Below, in pieces: positions 10,221 through 20,308 of a stretch of DNA of 47,259 bases (the first letter of the stretch is position 1; every line of letters starts with the position of its first letter). The stretch spans positions 1 through 47,259 of the forward strand of contig BHES01000012.1 of the NCBI GenBank assembly GCA_003864575.1. Direction: 5' to 3'. This DNA comes from Enterobacterales bacterium (GTDB lineage Bacteria > Pseudomonadota > Gammaproteobacteria > Enterobacterales > Enterobacteriaceae). Made by a program: the position numbers and the translations under genes. Under the pieces are notes generated by a model. The model did no database searches, had not been told where the DNA came from, and saw only the letters and a program-made list of their open reading frames with translations.

Positions 10221-10690
10221 CAGGCATCCTGATGTGGTTCTGCACCTTCGCTATCAGCCTGCTGTTGCAGATAATTCATGAACAGCGCGTCAAAGTTTAC
10301 AGGTGCAAGATTGAGCTGCGGGAAAGTACCGCGGGATACCAGGCTGGTAATGCACTCACGAGCATATGGGAACAGGATGTTCGGGCAGTATGCACCCAGG
10401 CAATGTGCCAGCTGATTCCCGTCAATACCGGAGATGGAGAAGATGCCGCCTTGCTGAACTTCACACAGGAACGCAGTGTCATCGCCCAGTGAAGAAGTTA
10501 CGGTAACGCGCAATACCACTTCATATACGTCATCAGCCAGTTGGCTTGAAGCCGTATCAAGATCAAGTTTAACTTCCGGTTGCCAGTCTTGCTGGAAAAC
10601 CTGAGGCGCATTTGGCGCTTCGAAGGAGATATCTTTGGTATAGATACGCTGGATCTGGAAAGCCATCTCGGTGTTGTTTTGTTCTGACAT
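10220..10690 (-). CDS. secB: Protein-export chaperone SecB
   Basis: This 156-residue acidic cytoplasmic chaperone works as a homotetramer. It keeps preproteins unfolded and passes them to SecA. The family motifs [17 protein letters not shown], the central LRVTV strand and the [12 protein letters not shown] segment are all present. It is one residue from the E. coli length. It lies downstream of grxC and overlaps gpsA by one base. Confidence 0.97.
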   Translation of the reverse strand: MSEQNNTEMAFQIQRIYTKDISFEAPNAPQVFQQDWQPEVKLDLDTASSQLADDVYEVVLRVTVTSSLGDDTAFLCEVQQGGIFSISGIDGNQLAHCLGAYCPNILFPYARECITSLVSRGTFPQLNLAPVNFDALFMNYLQQQADSEGAEPHQDA

Positions 10691-10759
10691 GTGAGTAGTA
10701 CCCTTAAGTTAACAGTCCTTTTAAACACTTAATGAAAATACACAGCAGCAGGATGTCGC

Positions 10760-11008
10760 TTATAGCAACGGATCCAGCCCGCCTTGCGCATCAAGTGCAT
10801 GTAAATCGTCACAGCCACCAATGTGCTGCCCGTCGATAAAAATCTGAGGTACGGTAGAACGGCCGCTACGTGCGATCATTTTTTCACGTTTTTCCGCATC
10901 GCCGTCAATGGCAATCTCATCAAATGCAGCGCCTTTGCTATTGAGCAAAGCCTTCGCACGATGGCAGTAAGGACAGGTTGCCTTAGTGTAGATTTCAATT
11001 TTAGCCAC
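10760..11008 (-). CDS. grxC: Glutaredoxin 3
   Basis: This 82-residue cytoplasmic thiol-disulfide oxidoreductase uses glutathione to reduce protein and small-molecule disulfides. It has the dithiol active site CPYC (C12, C15), the cis-proline loop STVPQIFI and the glutathione-binding GGCDD motif. The start codon is GTG (minus strand at 11008), with an AGAGG ribosome site nine bases upstream; no better start exists. It lies between yibN and secB, the standard context. Confidence 0.95.
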   Translation of the reverse strand: MAKIEIYTKATCPYCHRAKALLNSKGAAFDEIAIDGDAEKREKMIARSGRSTVPQIFIDGQHIGGCDDLHALDAQGGLDPLL

Positions 11009-11058
11009 GGATGCTACCTCTAATAATGTCGTTTCTGGTTCTGCTAAATGCCCGGTAA

Positions 11059-11490
11059 TTATTTACCGCGCGCCAAAGGCAGGTTTTCACCGCTCCAGCC
11101 TGAGATACCATCTTTCAGTGTATAGACACGCTCGAAGCCAGCGCTGATCAAGCCTTCTGCCGCAGTACGCGAAGACGTGCCATTGGCGCAAACGACGATC
11201 ACCGGCTGAGCTTTATGCTTGGTGAGTTCACCTAAATTATTGCTCTTGATATCAGTACTCAACACGTTTAACGACGTGGAGATATGACCTTTACGGAATT
11301 CTTCACGTGCGCGCACGTCAACCACTACAGCGTCTTCTTTGTTGATCAGGCGGGTCGCTTCACCACGGGTGATCTCTTTTACTTTAGAAAAACGTGTTTT
11401 AAAGGTGGTCACAATTACTGCAATCAGCAACGCAACCCACGCCAGGCTGAGAACCGGATGCGCACTAATGAACGGCATAATATCTTGCAT
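11059..11490 (-). CDS. yibN: Membrane-anchored rhodanese-like protein YibN
   Basis: A 143-residue protein with one N-terminal membrane anchor (about residues 9-29) and a cytoplasmic rhodanese domain ([21 protein letters not shown]...). The frame stays open to 11619, but the ATG at 11490 has a GGGAG ribosome site and gives the family length. The active-site loop reads CANGTSSR, with a cysteine where the rhodanese catalytic Cys belongs; E. coli YibN, as I recall it, lacks it. Sulfurtransferase activity is therefore possible but unproven. It heads the yibN-grxC-secB-gpsA-cysE run, divergent from gpmI. Confidence 0.92.
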   Translation of the reverse strand: MQDIMPFISAHPVLSLAWVALLIAVIVTTFKTRFSKVKEITRGEATRLINKEDAVVVDVRAREEFRKGHISTSLNVLSTDIKSNNLGELTKHKAQPVIVVCANGTSSRTAAEGLISAGFERVYTLKDGISGWSGENLPLARGK

Positions 11491-11804
11491 GGGGTGTAGC
11501 AACTCCCGTCTGTTGGGGGAAAATTCAAGGCTTGAGAGTATACCTGCGCGCTGCGGCAAATACAGCCAGTAAGCATCTCCAAATACCACAAACTGCGGCA
11601 TATCTCGAAAAACTAACACGCATTTATGCCCAAAGTTAATCCAAACATTGCGTCATCTTTGATCTCTCATGGCTATTTGTGTTTCTCCGCTGGGGTAAAA
11701 TCCCCGCACAAAGTGGGAATAGCCACGCTGGCTGCCTTTCAGAAGCTGTTATCGGAAACCAGCGGGCCTATTTCGCATTTACTCTTTTAACGAGGTCATT
11801 TGAC
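11491..11804. other. Divergent yibN-gpmI intergenic region without a gene
   Basis: These 314 bases must hold the promoters of yibN (minus) and gpmI (plus). Both flanking genes have in-frame upstream extensions into it, but they have no recognisable domain, are not part of the E. coli proteins, and lie upstream of well-placed ribosome sites. I see no RNA gene, repeat family or clear operator, and cannot assign -10/-35 boxes with confidence. Confidence 0.5.
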
Positions 11805-13349
11805 ATGTTGAGCAACAAAAAACCCATGGTACTGGTCATTCTGGACGGCTACGGCCATCGCGAAGAGCAACAGGACAATGCCATTCTGAATGCAAAAACC
11901 CCGGTGATGGATAACCTGTGGAATACCTATCCGCATACGCTGATCGCCGCATCAGGTCTGGATGTCGGTTTACCAGATGGTCAGATGGGTAACTCAGAAG
12001 TCGGTCACGTCAATTTGGGCGCAGGCCGTATCGTGTATCAGGACTTGACTCGTCTGGACAAAGAAATCAAAGAAGGTGACTTCTTCGAAAACCCGGTGCT
12101 GGCTGCCGCCGTTGACCGCGCCGTGAATGCCGGTAAAGCGGTGCATATTATGGGCCTGCTCTCTGCTGGCGGCGTTCATAGCCACGAAGATCACGTTATG
12201 GCGATGGTCGAGATGGCTCACCGTCGTGGCGCGAAAGCGATTTACCTGCACGCCTTCCTTGACGGCCGTGACACGCCACCGCGCAGTGCCGAAGCGGCGT
12301 TACAGCGCTTCAGCGAGAAATTCGCACAAATCGGCACTGGCCGCATCGCTTCAATTATTGGCCGTTACTACGCCATGGATCGCGACAACCGCTGGGATCG
12401 CGTTCAGTTAGCTTATGATCTGATGGCTCAGGGTAAAGGCGCGTTCACGGCAGACAACGCTGTGGCGGCTTTGCAGGCAGCGTATACGCGTGATGAAAAC
12501 GATGAGTTCGTCAAACCGACCGTCCTGCGCAAAGCGGGTGAAGCGGATGCCGCGATTGAAGATGGCGACGCCATGATCTTCATGAACTTCCGCGCTGACC
12601 GCGCCCGCGAAATCACCCGTGCCTTCATTAACCCGGATTTTGACGGTTTTACGCGTGAAAAAGTGATCAACTTCGGCGATTTTGTGATGTTGACTGAATA
12701 TGCCGCAGACATCGATGCCGCCTGTGCCTACCCACCCACTTCCCTGAAAAACACCTTGGGCGAGTGGCTGATGGCGCACGAAAAAACGCAGCTGCGTATT
12801 TCTGAAACCGAAAAATATGCCCACGTCACCTTCTTCTTCAACGGAGGTATGGAGCAGCCTTTCAACGGTGAAGACCGCATTCTGATTAAATCGCCGAACG
12901 TAGCGACGTATGATTTGCAACCGGAAATGAGCTCTGCAGAACTGACCGACAAACTGCTGGGCGCCATTGCCAGCGGTAAATATGACACCATTATCTGTAA
13001 CTACCCGAATGGGGATATGGTCGGCCATACCGGTATTTATGACGCCGCAGTAAAAGCAGTTGAGACTCTGGATGCGTGTATCGGTCAAGTTGTGGAGGCC
13101 GTTAAACAGGTCGGCGGCCAATTGCTGGTCACTGCCGATCACGGCAATGCTGAGCAAATGAGCGACCCCGCTACCGGTCAGGCGCACACTGCGCATACCA
13201 GCCTGCCAGTACCGCTGATTTACATCGGCGGCAATGCTCAGGCGGTAGAAGGCGGTAAACTTTCTGACATCGCGCCGACTATGCTTTCACTTATGGGTAT
13301 GGAAATCCCGCAGGAAATGAGCGGAACACCGTTATTTATCGTAAAATAA
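11805..13349 (+). CDS. gpmI: 2,3-bisphosphoglycerate-independent phosphoglycerate mutase
   Basis: This manganese enzyme interconverts 3- and 2-phosphoglycerate in glycolysis and gluconeogenesis. It is also called GpmM. The 514-residue protein has the alkaline-phosphatase-type metal ligands in LVILDGYG and [11 protein letters not shown], and the phosphoserine nucleophile in [15 protein letters not shown] (about S63). The start at 11805 has a GAGG ribosome site; the upstream open frame is not conserved sequence. A strong terminator follows at once, so gpmI is separated from envC. Confidence 0.97.
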   Translation: MLSNKKPMVLVILDGYGHREEQQDNAILNAKTPVMDNLWNTYPHTLIAASGLDVGLPDGQMGNSEVGHVNLGAGRIVYQDLTRLDKEIKEGDFFENPVLAAAVDRAVNAGKAVHIMGLLSAGGVHSHEDHVMAMVEMAHRRGAKAIYLHAFLDGRDTPPRSAEAALQRFSEKFAQIGTGRIASIIGRYYAMDRDNRWDRVQLAYDLMAQGKGAFTADNAVAALQAAYTRDENDEFVKPTVLRKAGEADAAIEDGDAMIFMNFRADRAREITRAFINPDFDGFTREKVINFGDFVMLTEYAADIDAACAYPPTSLKNTLGEWLMAHEKTQLRISETEKYAHVTFFFNGGMEQPFNGEDRILIKSPNVATYDLQPEMSSAELTDKLLGAIASGKYDTIICNYPNGDMVGHTGIYDAAVKAVETLDACIGQVVEAVKQVGGQLLVTADHGNAEQMSDPATGQAHTAHTSLPVPLIYIGGNAQAVEGGKLSDIAPTMLSLMGMEIPQEMSGTPLFIVK

Positions 13350-13372
13350 ACCAGCGATAAACAGCGTTGATG

Positions 13373-13406
13373 AGGCGTATCTGCGCAAGCGGATACGCCT
13401 TTTTTG
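13373..13406 (+). terminator. Rho-independent terminator after gpmI
   Basis: The perfect stem AGGCGTATC / GATACGCCT around a loop of about ten bases is followed directly by a T-run, 24 bases after the gpmI stop. Confidence 0.92.
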
Positions 13407-13494
13407 TTTGTGCATCAGCCTGTTGATTAGTGTTACGATAACCTGAGGGACAGCCAGATTGTCTATCATCCACGGTCGGCGAGCAGGAAAAAGT

Positions 13495-14787
13495 TTGAGC
13501 AAATTCATCAATTTCAGCGCAATGAGAAACGGTCTTTCTGCCAAAGGGAAGGCCACTTCGGGGATCCCGGCGTCGGCCCTTTTGCTCTGCGCCTCGTTGC
13601 TCGTTCCCTCTTTGGTTGCCCATGCTGATGACAACAAAGATCAGCTCAAAACTCTCCAGCAGAGCATTGCCGAAAAAGAGAAAAGCGTTAAGCAGCAGAA
13701 GCAGCAACGCGGCTCGTTGCTGCAACAACTTCAGGCCCAAGAAAAAATCATCGCCTCGGCCAGCCGTGGGTTACGTGATACCCAGTCGGCCTTATCGACT
13801 CTCGGCAAAGATATTTCCAACCTGAATGCCTCAATAGATAAACTGCAAAAACAGCAAAAAAGTCAGGAAGCTATTCTGGCAAAACAGCTCGATGCCGCCT
13901 TCCGCGTCGGTCAGCACAGCGGTTTACAGCTGCTCCTCAGCGGTGAAGAAAGTGAGCGCAGCGAGCGGATCCTGGCCTATTTTGGTTATTTCAACGAAGC
14001 TCGTCAGAAATCCATCGAACAACTGAAGCAAACACGAACCGATCTCGCTTCGCAGCGCATCACGCTGCAATCAAAACAGACTCAGCAGAAAAACGTGCTC
14101 ACCGAACAACAAACCCAGCAGCAGAAGCTGGAGCAGGCGCGTGCTGCCAGAAAACTGACCCTGACTGCGCTGGAAAGCTCATTACAGAAAGATGAGCAAA
14201 GTCTGACTGAGCTGCGCGCCAACGAAACACGCCTGCGTGACAAAATTGCCGCCGCCGAACGCGCCGCCCGGGCTCGGGCCGAGAAAGAGGCGAAAGAAGC
14301 CGCCGCGGTCCGCGCCAAAGAGCAGCAGGCGAAGAAAAAAGGCTCCACCTATAAACCAACTCAGGGCGAACAAGCACTGGTGTCTCGCACCGGTGGCCTT
14401 GGTCGACCGGCGGGTCAGGATATATGGCCAGTACGCGGGTCTGTTCTGCACCGCTTCGGCGAACAGTTGCAAGGTGAACTACGCTGGAAAGGCATCGTCA
14501 TTTCCGCCCGTGAAGGCAGCGAAGTGAAAGCCATTGCCGATGGCCGTGTTCTGCTGGCCGACTGGCTGCAAGGCTACGGTCTGGTCGTCGTCATTGAGCA
14601 CGGTAAAGGCGATATGAGCCTGTATGGTTACAACCAAAGCGCACTGGTGAATGTGGGCGACCAGGTGAAATCCGGTCAGGCCATCGCATTAGTGGGTACC
14701 AGCGGCGGTCAGGGCCAACCATCGCTATATTTCGAAATTCGTCGTCAGGGCCAGGCCGTTAACCCACAGCCGTGGTTGGGAAGATAG
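13495..14787 (+). CDS. envC: Murein hydrolase activator EnvC
   Basis: This periplasmic activator of the amidases AmiA and AmiB acts at the division septum and is recruited by FtsEX. A Sec signal peptide ends at VAHADD. A long coiled coil (about residues 45-265, rich in Gln, Lys and Glu) is followed by a C-terminal LytM/M23 domain (IWPVRGSVLHRFGEQL...GQAVNPQPWLGR). As in E. coli EnvC this domain lacks the zinc ligands, so it activates rather than cuts. Start choice is uncertain. TTG at 13495 has a good AGGAAA ribosome site; ATG at 13522 gives the E. coli length but no ribosome site. Confidence 0.93.
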   Translation: MSKFINFSAMRNGLSAKGKATSGIPASALLLCASLLVPSLVAHADDNKDQLKTLQQSIAEKEKSVKQQKQQRGSLLQQLQAQEKIIASASRGLRDTQSALSTLGKDISNLNASIDKLQKQQKSQEAILAKQLDAAFRVGQHSGLQLLLSGEESERSERILAYFGYFNEARQKSIEQLKQTRTDLASQRITLQSKQTQQKNVLTEQQTQQQKLEQARAARKLTLTALESSLQKDEQSLTELRANETRLRDKIAAAERAARARAEKEAKEAAAVRAKEQQAKKKGSTYKPTQGEQALVSRTGGLGRPAGQDIWPVRGSVLHRFGEQLQGELRWKGIVISAREGSEVKAIADGRVLLADWLQGYGLVVVIEHGKGDMSLYGYNQSALVNVGDQVKSGQAIALVGTSGGQGQPSLYFEIRRQGQAVNPQPWLGR

Positions 14788-14789
14788 TA

Positions 14790-15722
14790 TTGCGATATAA
14801 AAAGTCCGTTTTAGCCGCACTTTGCGGCACCGCCCTGTTCGCCAGTCAGGCTCAGGCCGCGAAGTTAGCCATTCTTATTGATGATTTCGGTTACCGGCAG
14901 CAGAACGAAAATCAGGTGTTGCAGATGCCCAAGGCCGTCTCCATCGCGATTTTCCCTAATGCTCCGGATACGCGCGTGATGATGGAAAAAGCCCATCAGC
15001 AGGGCCGCGAAATTTTGATCCATCTGCCCATGGCTCCCCTGAGTAAACAGCCGCTGGAAAAAGACACGCTAACGCCGTCAATGAGCCGTGAAGAGGTCAA
15101 ACGCATTGTCGACAAAGCCATCGCCAGCGTGCCCTACGCCGTCGGCATCAATAACCATATGGGCAGTGCGATGACCTCCAGTCTGCCGGGTATGGAAAAT
15201 GTGATGCAGGCGATGAACGCCCATAACCTGTTTTTCCTCGACAGCATGACAATTGGCAATACTAAATCCGTGCAGGCTGCGGCTGGAACGCGGGTTCGGG
15301 TGATTAAACGTAACGTCTTTTTAGACGATGTGCAGAACGAAGCTGAGATCCGTCGTCAGTTTGAGCGCGCGATTGCTCTGGCACGGCGCAATGGTTATGC
15401 CATCGCCATCGGCCACCCGCACCCGACGACGGTACGCGTCCTGCAACAAATGCTGCCCAATTTACCGTCTGACATCGTGCTGGTGCGTCCCAGCGATCTG
15501 CTCAGTGAACCCACGCGCAGCGCACCTTCGGGTAAATTGCCAGGTAAAATCACTCCGCCGAAATCCGCGTTCAAAGGAGTGCGGGTCTGTTCAGTCAAAC
15601 ACCCTCCGGCTCCGATATATGCAGACGTGATGTTTAAAACGCTGAGTGAAAGTATCACGCAGTTGCCTGCTGTCACCTTCATCGGGCGCACCTGGAATAC
15701 CTGGTTCGCAAAACAGCACTGA
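14790..15722 (+). CDS. yibQ: Divergent polysaccharide deacetylase YibQ
   Basis: A secreted protein of the divergent polysaccharide deacetylase family (DUF610). After the signal peptide (RYKKSVLAALCGTALFASQAQA) comes the NodB-like fold: AILIDDFGY, ILIHLPMAPLSKQPLE, GINNHMGS, FFLDSMTIGNT and IAIGHPHPTTV. Its substrate is unknown. The probable start is the TTG at 14790, two bases after the envC stop, with GGGA eight bases upstream. A GTG at 14772 would overlap envC. Close coupling to envC suggests a role in envelope or septal wall maintenance, which is inference only. Confidence 0.9.
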   Translation: MRYKKSVLAALCGTALFASQAQAAKLAILIDDFGYRQQNENQVLQMPKAVSIAIFPNAPDTRVMMEKAHQQGREILIHLPMAPLSKQPLEKDTLTPSMSREEVKRIVDKAIASVPYAVGINNHMGSAMTSSLPGMENVMQAMNAHNLFFLDSMTIGNTKSVQAAAGTRVRVIKRNVFLDDVQNEAEIRRQFERAIALARRNGYAIAIGHPHPTTVRVLQQMLPNLPSDIVLVRPSDLLSEPTRSAPSGKLPGKITPPKSAFKGVRVCSVKHPPAPIYADVMFKTLSESITQLPAVTFIGRTWNTWFAKQH

Positions 15723-15739
15723 GTGAATGCAAGAAAGCA

Positions 15740-15767
15740 AAAGGCCAGCATCAATGCTGGCCTTTAT
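15740..15767. terminator. Bidirectional terminator between yibQ and tdh
   Basis: The perfect stem AAAGGCCAGCA / TGCTGGCCTTT with a short TCAA-type loop, A-rich on one side and T-rich on the other, lies between the convergent yibQ and tdh genes and can serve both. Confidence 0.85.
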
Positions 15768-15802
15768 TGTTTCCGCACACTTTAGCTTTTCTACACCAGC
15801 GT

Positions 15803-16828
15803 TTACTGCCAGTCGAGGATCACTTTACCCGACTGGCCGGAACGCATCGCATCGAAGCCTTTCTGAAAATCGTCGATAGAGAAATGATGAGTGATCAGCG
15901 GCGTGAGATCCAGACCGGACTGTATCAGGGCCGCCATCTTGTACCAGGTTTCAAACATCTCGCGGCCATAAATCCCTTTAATAAATAGCCCCTTGAAGAT
16001 GACCTGATTCCAGTCGATCGACATATCCGATGGCGGGATACCCAGCAACGCAATACGGCCACCGTGATTCATGGCATTGAGCATGGTACGGAAGGCCGGC
16101 GGCGCACCGGACATTTCCAGACCCACATCAAACCCTTCGGTCATACCCAGTTCAGCCATGACCTGCTCGAGATTTTCATTTTTCACGTTCACCGCGCGGG
16201 TAACGCCCATTTTACGCGCCAGATCCAGACGGTACTCATTCATGTCGGTAATAACAACGTGCCGAGCACCGACGTGTTTACATATCGCCGCCGCCATAAT
16301 ACCAATCGGCCCCGCACCGCACACCAATACATCCTCACCAACCAAATCAAAGGAGAGCGCGGTATGGACCGCATTACCCAGCGGATCAAAAATCGCCGCC
16401 AAATCGTCAGAAATATTGTCGGGGATTTTGAAGGCGTTAAAAGCTGGCAGTACCAGATATTCGGCAAAAGCACCTGGCCGGTTCACTCCCACGCCCTGCG
16501 TATTACGGCACAGATGGGTACGGCCACCGCGGCAGTTACGGCAGTGTCCACACGTGATGTGCCCTTCGCCTGAAACGCGATCACCAACTGTAAAACCTTT
16601 AACTTCTTGGCCAATACCGACCACTTCACCCACATATTCATGCCCAACCACCATCGGTACCGGAATGGTTTTTTGCGACCATTCATCCCAGTTATAGATA
16701 TGTACGTCGGTACCACAAATCGCGGTTTTACGGATTTTAATCAGCAGATCGTTATGGCCCAGTTCAGGCACCGGCGCATCGGTCATCCAGATGCCTTCTT
16801 CACGCTTTAATTTTGCTAACGCTTTCAT
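15803..16828 (-). CDS. tdh: L-threonine 3-dehydrogenase
   Basis: This enzyme oxidises L-threonine to 2-amino-3-ketobutyrate with NAD+, which Kbl then splits to glycine and acetyl-CoA. It is a zinc medium-chain dehydrogenase of 341 residues, the E. coli length. The catalytic zinc ligands are in [13 protein letters not shown] and GHEYVG, the structural zinc cluster is [15 protein letters not shown], and the Rossmann loop is [20 protein letters not shown] ribosome site precedes the ATG. It starts nine bases after kbl and forms the kbl-tdh operon, which is Lrp-regulated in E. coli. Confidence 0.97.
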   Translation of the reverse strand: MKALAKLKREEGIWMTDAPVPELGHNDLLIKIRKTAICGTDVHIYNWDEWSQKTIPVPMVVGHEYVGEVVGIGQEVKGFTVGDRVSGEGHITCGHCRNCRGGRTHLCRNTQGVGVNRPGAFAEYLVLPAFNAFKIPDNISDDLAAIFDPLGNAVHTALSFDLVGEDVLVCGAGPIGIMAAAICKHVGARHVVITDMNEYRLDLARKMGVTRAVNVKNENLEQVMAELGMTEGFDVGLEMSGAPPAFRTMLNAMNHGGRIALLGIPPSDMSIDWNQVIFKGLFIKGIYGREMFETWYKMAALIQSGLDLTPLITHHFSIDDFQKGFDAMRSGQSGKVILDWQ

Positions 16829-16837
16829 GCAACTTCC

Positions 16838-18034
16838 TCAGGCAATGACGCCAAGCTTTTTACCAATGCGGGTGAAGGCGTCCACTGCCTGTTCGATTTG
16901 TGCTGTGCTGTGCGCCGCTGACATCTGGGTACGGATACGCGCCTGACCTTTTGGCACCACCGGGAAGAAGAAGCCGGTGACGTAGATACCTTCGTGTTGC
17001 AACAACGTGGCAAACTCTTGCGCCAGTTTGGCGTCACCCAACATGACCGGAATAATTGCGTGATCGGCACCTGCCAGAGTAAAGCCGGCGGCGGTCATTT
17101 TTTCGCGGAACAGTTGTGCATTGTGCATCAGGCGCTGGCGCAGTTCACTACCCTCCTCCAGCATCGACAACACTTTCAGCGAGGCGCTAACAATCGACGG
17201 AGCGAGAGAATTGGAGAACAAATAAGGACGGGAGCGCTGGCGCAGCCAGTCGATGACCTCTTTTCGCGCAGCGGTATAACCGCCGGAAGCCCCGCCCAGC
17301 GCCTTGCCGAGCGTACCGGTCAGAATGTCGACCCGCCCAATCACGTCGCAATATTCATGCGTACCGCGACCGTGTTCGCCGACAAAACCGACGGCGTGGG
17401 AATCATCCACCATCACCAGTGCATCGTAACGTTCGGCCAAGTCGCAGATAGCGCCCAGGTTGGCGATAACGCCATCCATAGAAAACACGCCATCGGTAGC
17501 CACCAGAATGTGTCGCGCGCCTTCGGCTTTGGCTTTTTCTAAACAAGCTTCGAGTTCAGCCATGTCGTTATTGGCATAGCGGTAGCGTTTAGCTTTACAT
17601 AAACGCACACCGTCGATAATCGACGCATGGTTGAGCGCATCAGAAATAATGGCATCTTCGGCGCCGAGTAAGGTTTCGAACAGGCCACCGTTGGCGTCAA
17701 AGCAGGAGGAGTAGAGGATCGCATCATCCATGCAGAGGAAATCTGCCAGACGGCTCTCCAACTCTTTGTGAGTATCCTGCGTTCCGCAGATAAAGCGCAC
17801 TGAAGCCATACCAAAGCCGTGGCTATCGAGGCCCGCTTTAGCGGCGGCGATAAGTTCTGGATGATTGGCTAAGCCGAGGTAATTGTTGGCGCAAAAATTG
17901 ATGACCGGCTGCCCTCCGGCCACGGTGATCTTCGCCTGTTGAGCAGAAGTGAGAATTCGCTCTTCTTTAAACAGACCATCAGCACGTGCCTGATCGAGAT
18001 CTTCTTCCAACTGGCGATAAAACGAAGCGGACAT
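16838..18034 (-). CDS. kbl: 2-amino-3-ketobutyrate CoA ligase (glycine C-acetyltransferase)
   Basis: This PLP enzyme cleaves 2-amino-3-ketobutyrate with CoA to give glycine and acetyl-CoA. The 398-residue protein has the alpha-oxoamine synthase signatures [38 protein letters not shown] and the PLP lysine in [15 protein letters not shown]. The frame continues upstream to 18139, but the ATG at 18034 has AGGAGAT just before it and yields exactly the E. coli length. It is divergent from hldD, as in other enterics. Confidence 0.97.
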   Translation of the reverse strand: MSASFYRQLEEDLDQARADGLFKEERILTSAQQAKITVAGGQPVINFCANNYLGLANHPELIAAAKAGLDSHGFGMASVRFICGTQDTHKELESRLADFLCMDDAILYSSCFDANGGLFETLLGAEDAIISDALNHASIIDGVRLCKAKRYRYANNDMAELEACLEKAKAEGARHILVATDGVFSMDGVIANLGAICDLAERYDALVMVDDSHAVGFVGEHGRGTHEYCDVIGRVDILTGTLGKALGGASGGYTAARKEVIDWLRQRSRPYLFSNSLAPSIVSASLKVLSMLEEGSELRQRLMHNAQLFREKMTAAGFTLAGADHAIIPVMLGDAKLAQEFATLLQHEGIYVTGFFFPVVPKGQARIRTQMSAAHSTAQIEQAVDAFTRIGKKLGVIA

Positions 18035-18277
18035 AACGTTATCTCCTGAAAATGACTCATTCGTCAGATACATTACTAATCCACCTAAGGAATAACGAGG
18101 GAAGCCGCCAGAATATCTTCGTTTTGCAGCATAGTTCACGCCTTAAGTTCTGATACACAAGAATACGACTTATCGGATAGCTTCCCAATGTGGCCTGCAT
18201 AATGAAGTGTTATGCTATTGCCAACGGTATAAGTCACGCATGGTGCGTGATTTTCTAAATAATTAAAGGTGAGTCCC

Positions 18278-19210
18278 ATGATAATCGTCACTGGCGGCGC
18301 TGGTTTTATCGGCAGCAACATCATTAAATCTCTTAATGAGATGGGATACCGCGATATTTTAGTGGTTGATAACCTGAAAGACGGCACCAAGTTCGTCAAT
18401 CTTGTCGATCTGGATATCGCGGATTACTGTGACAAAGAAGATTTCATTGCCAGTATTGTCGCGGGCGATGACCTTGGTGAAATCGACGCTATTTTCCATG
18501 AAGGTGCCTGTTCATCCACGACCGAGTGGGATGGCAAGTACATGATGGATAACAATTATCAGTACTCGAAGGATATTCTGCATTTCTGTTTAGATCGCGG
18601 TATTCCTTTCCTTTACGCTTCATCCGCTGCGACCTATGGCAGCCAGAGCATCAGCTTTGTTGAAGACCGTAAATATGAACAACCGCTGAACGTTTATGGC
18701 TACTCCAAATTCCTGTTTGACCAGTATGTGCGTGACATTCTGCCGCAGGCTGAGTCGCAAATTTGTGGTTTCCGTTACTTCAACGTTTATGGTCCGCGTG
18801 AAGGCCATAAAGGCAGCATGGCAAGCGTAGCTTTCCATCTGAACAACCAGATCAATGCCGGTGAGAATCCAAAACTGTTCGCAGGCAGCGAAGGCTTTAA
18901 GCGTGATTTTATCTACGTCGGTGACGTGGCAGCGGTCAATCTGTGGTTCTGGCAAAACGGTGTTTCCGGTATTTTCAACTGCGGGACAGGCCGTTCAGAG
19001 TCCTTCCAGGCCGTCGCCGAAGCGGTGATCACACACCACAAAACTGGCCATATCGAAACCATTCCCTTCCCTGAAAAACTGAAAGGCCGCTATCAGTCCT
19101 TTACGCAGGCTGATATGTCAGCCCTGCGTGCTGCGGGTTATGACAAACCGTTCAAAACCGTGGCTGAAGGCGTAGCTGAGTACATGGCCTGGCTTAACCG
19201 CGCCGTATAA
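18278..19210 (+). CDS. hldD: ADP-L-glycero-D-manno-heptose 6-epimerase
   Basis: This enzyme performs the last step of ADP-heptose synthesis, epimerising the D,D form to ADP-L-glycero-D-manno-heptose, the donor used by WaaC, WaaF and WaaQ. The SDR fold shows the NADP loop GGAGFIGSN, the unusual serine-tyrosine-lysine set (SSAATYG and [10 protein letters not shown]), and [11 protein letters not shown]. The ATG at 18278 (AGGTGAG ribosome site) gives 310 residues, as in E. coli; a start nine bases earlier is rejected. It leads the plus-strand hldD-waaF-waaC core operon. Confidence 0.97.
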   Translation: MIIVTGGAGFIGSNIIKSLNEMGYRDILVVDNLKDGTKFVNLVDLDIADYCDKEDFIASIVAGDDLGEIDAIFHEGACSSTTEWDGKYMMDNNYQYSKDILHFCLDRGIPFLYASSAATYGSQSISFVEDRKYEQPLNVYGYSKFLFDQYVRDILPQAESQICGFRYFNVYGPREGHKGSMASVAFHLNNQINAGENPKLFAGSEGFKRDFIYVGDVAAVNLWFWQNGVSGIFNCGTGRSESFQAVAEAVITHHKTGHIETIPFPEKLKGRYQSFTQADMSALRAAGYDKPFKTVAEGVAEYMAWLNRAV

Positions 19211-19258
19211 TCGCGCGTTGAGTAAAGTATTAGGCGTTAGCTGAGGGATGTTTACGGA

Positions 19259-20308
19259 ATGAAAATGCTGGTCATTGGCCCTTCCTGGGTGGGCGACATG
19301 ATGATGTCGCAAAGTCTTTACCGCACCATTAAGGCCATTGAGCCAGCGGCAGACATTGATGTCATGGCGCCTGCGTGGTGCCGGCCTTTGCTCGACAGAA
19401 TGCCGGAAGTCAGCCGCGCACTGCCCATGCCTCTGGGCCACGGCGCTCTGGAGTTAGGTGAGCGACGCCGTTTGGGGATCTCGTTACGCGCCAGCCATTA
19501 TCAGCGTGCTTTCGTACTGCCAAACTCTTTCAAGTCGGCGCTGGTACCTTTCTTTGCCAACATTCCCCAACGTACCGGCTGGCGCGGCGAGATGCGCTAT
19601 GGCTTGCTTAACGATCTGCGCGTGCTGGATAAACAGGCTTTTCCTCTGATGGTTCAGCGCTATGTGGCGCTGGCCTACGAAGCAGGAAAAATAAAGTCTG
19701 CCACTGATTTACCCGAACCGCTGCTCTGGCCGCAATTGCGGGTAACAGAAAGTGAGATTGCGGCCATCAGCGCACAGTTTTCACTTCCGGCTTCCCGCCC
19801 GATCATTGGCTTCTGCCCCGGTGCAGAGTTTGGCCCCGCCAAGCGCTGGCCGCATTATCACTATGCGGCATTAGCGCAAAAGCTGATTGCCGAGGGTTAT
19901 CAGGTTATTCTTTTCGGCTCAGCCAAAGATCACCCTGCGGGCGAAGATATCCGCCTGTCGTTGACAGAGCAGGCTCAACCACTTTGCATGAACCTGGCAG
20001 GGAAAACGTCGTTGGATCAAGCCGTTGTGCTTATCGCCGCTTGTCATGCGGTGGTCAGTAATGACTCAGGCCTGATGCACGTTGCCGCAGCGCTGAATAA
20101 GCCACTGGTCGCGCTTTATGGACCCAGCAGCCCGGACTTTACGCCACCGCTGAGTCAACATGCCAAAGTCATTCGCCTTATCACGGGTTACCATAAGGTC
20201 CGTAAAGGCGATGCTGAGCAGGGCTATCATCAAAGCCTGATCGATATTCAACCCGATCAGGTTTATCACGAATTGTCACAACTTTTAGTAGCAGAAGAGG
20301 AGCGGTAA
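19259..20308 (+). CDS. waaF: ADP-heptose:LPS heptosyltransferase II
   Basis: This GT9 transferase adds the second heptose to the first heptose of the LPS inner core at the cytoplasmic face of the inner membrane. The 349-residue protein opens with VIGPSWVGDMMMSQSLYRT and has the ADP-heptose binding motifs GFCPGAEFGPAKRWP and NDSGLMHVAAALNKPLVALYG. It is very close to E. coli WaaF throughout. Its TAA shares one base with the waaC ATG. Confidence 0.97.
   Translation: MKMLVIGPSWVGDMMMSQSLYRTIKAIEPAADIDVMAPAWCRPLLDRMPEVSRALPMPLGHGALELGERRRLGISLRASHYQRAFVLPNSFKSALVPFFANIPQRTGWRGEMRYGLLNDLRVLDKQAFPLMVQRYVALAYEAGKIKSATDLPEPLLWPQLRVTESEIAAISAQFSLPASRPIIGFCPGAEFGPAKRWPHYHYAALAQKLIAEGYQVILFGSAKDHPAGEDIRLSLTEQAQPLCMNLAGKTSLDQAVVLIAACHAVVSNDSGLMHVAAALNKPLVALYGPSSPDFTPPLSQHAKVIRLITGYHKVRKGDAEQGYHQSLIDIQPDQVYHELSQLLVAEEER

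Noticed and set aside
12408-13196. Open minus-strand frame of 262 codons opposite gpmI
   Set aside because: It lies wholly inside the strongly conserved gpmI gene, has no ribosome site or recognisable domain, and has the His/Arg/Phe-rich composition typical of antisense shadows.
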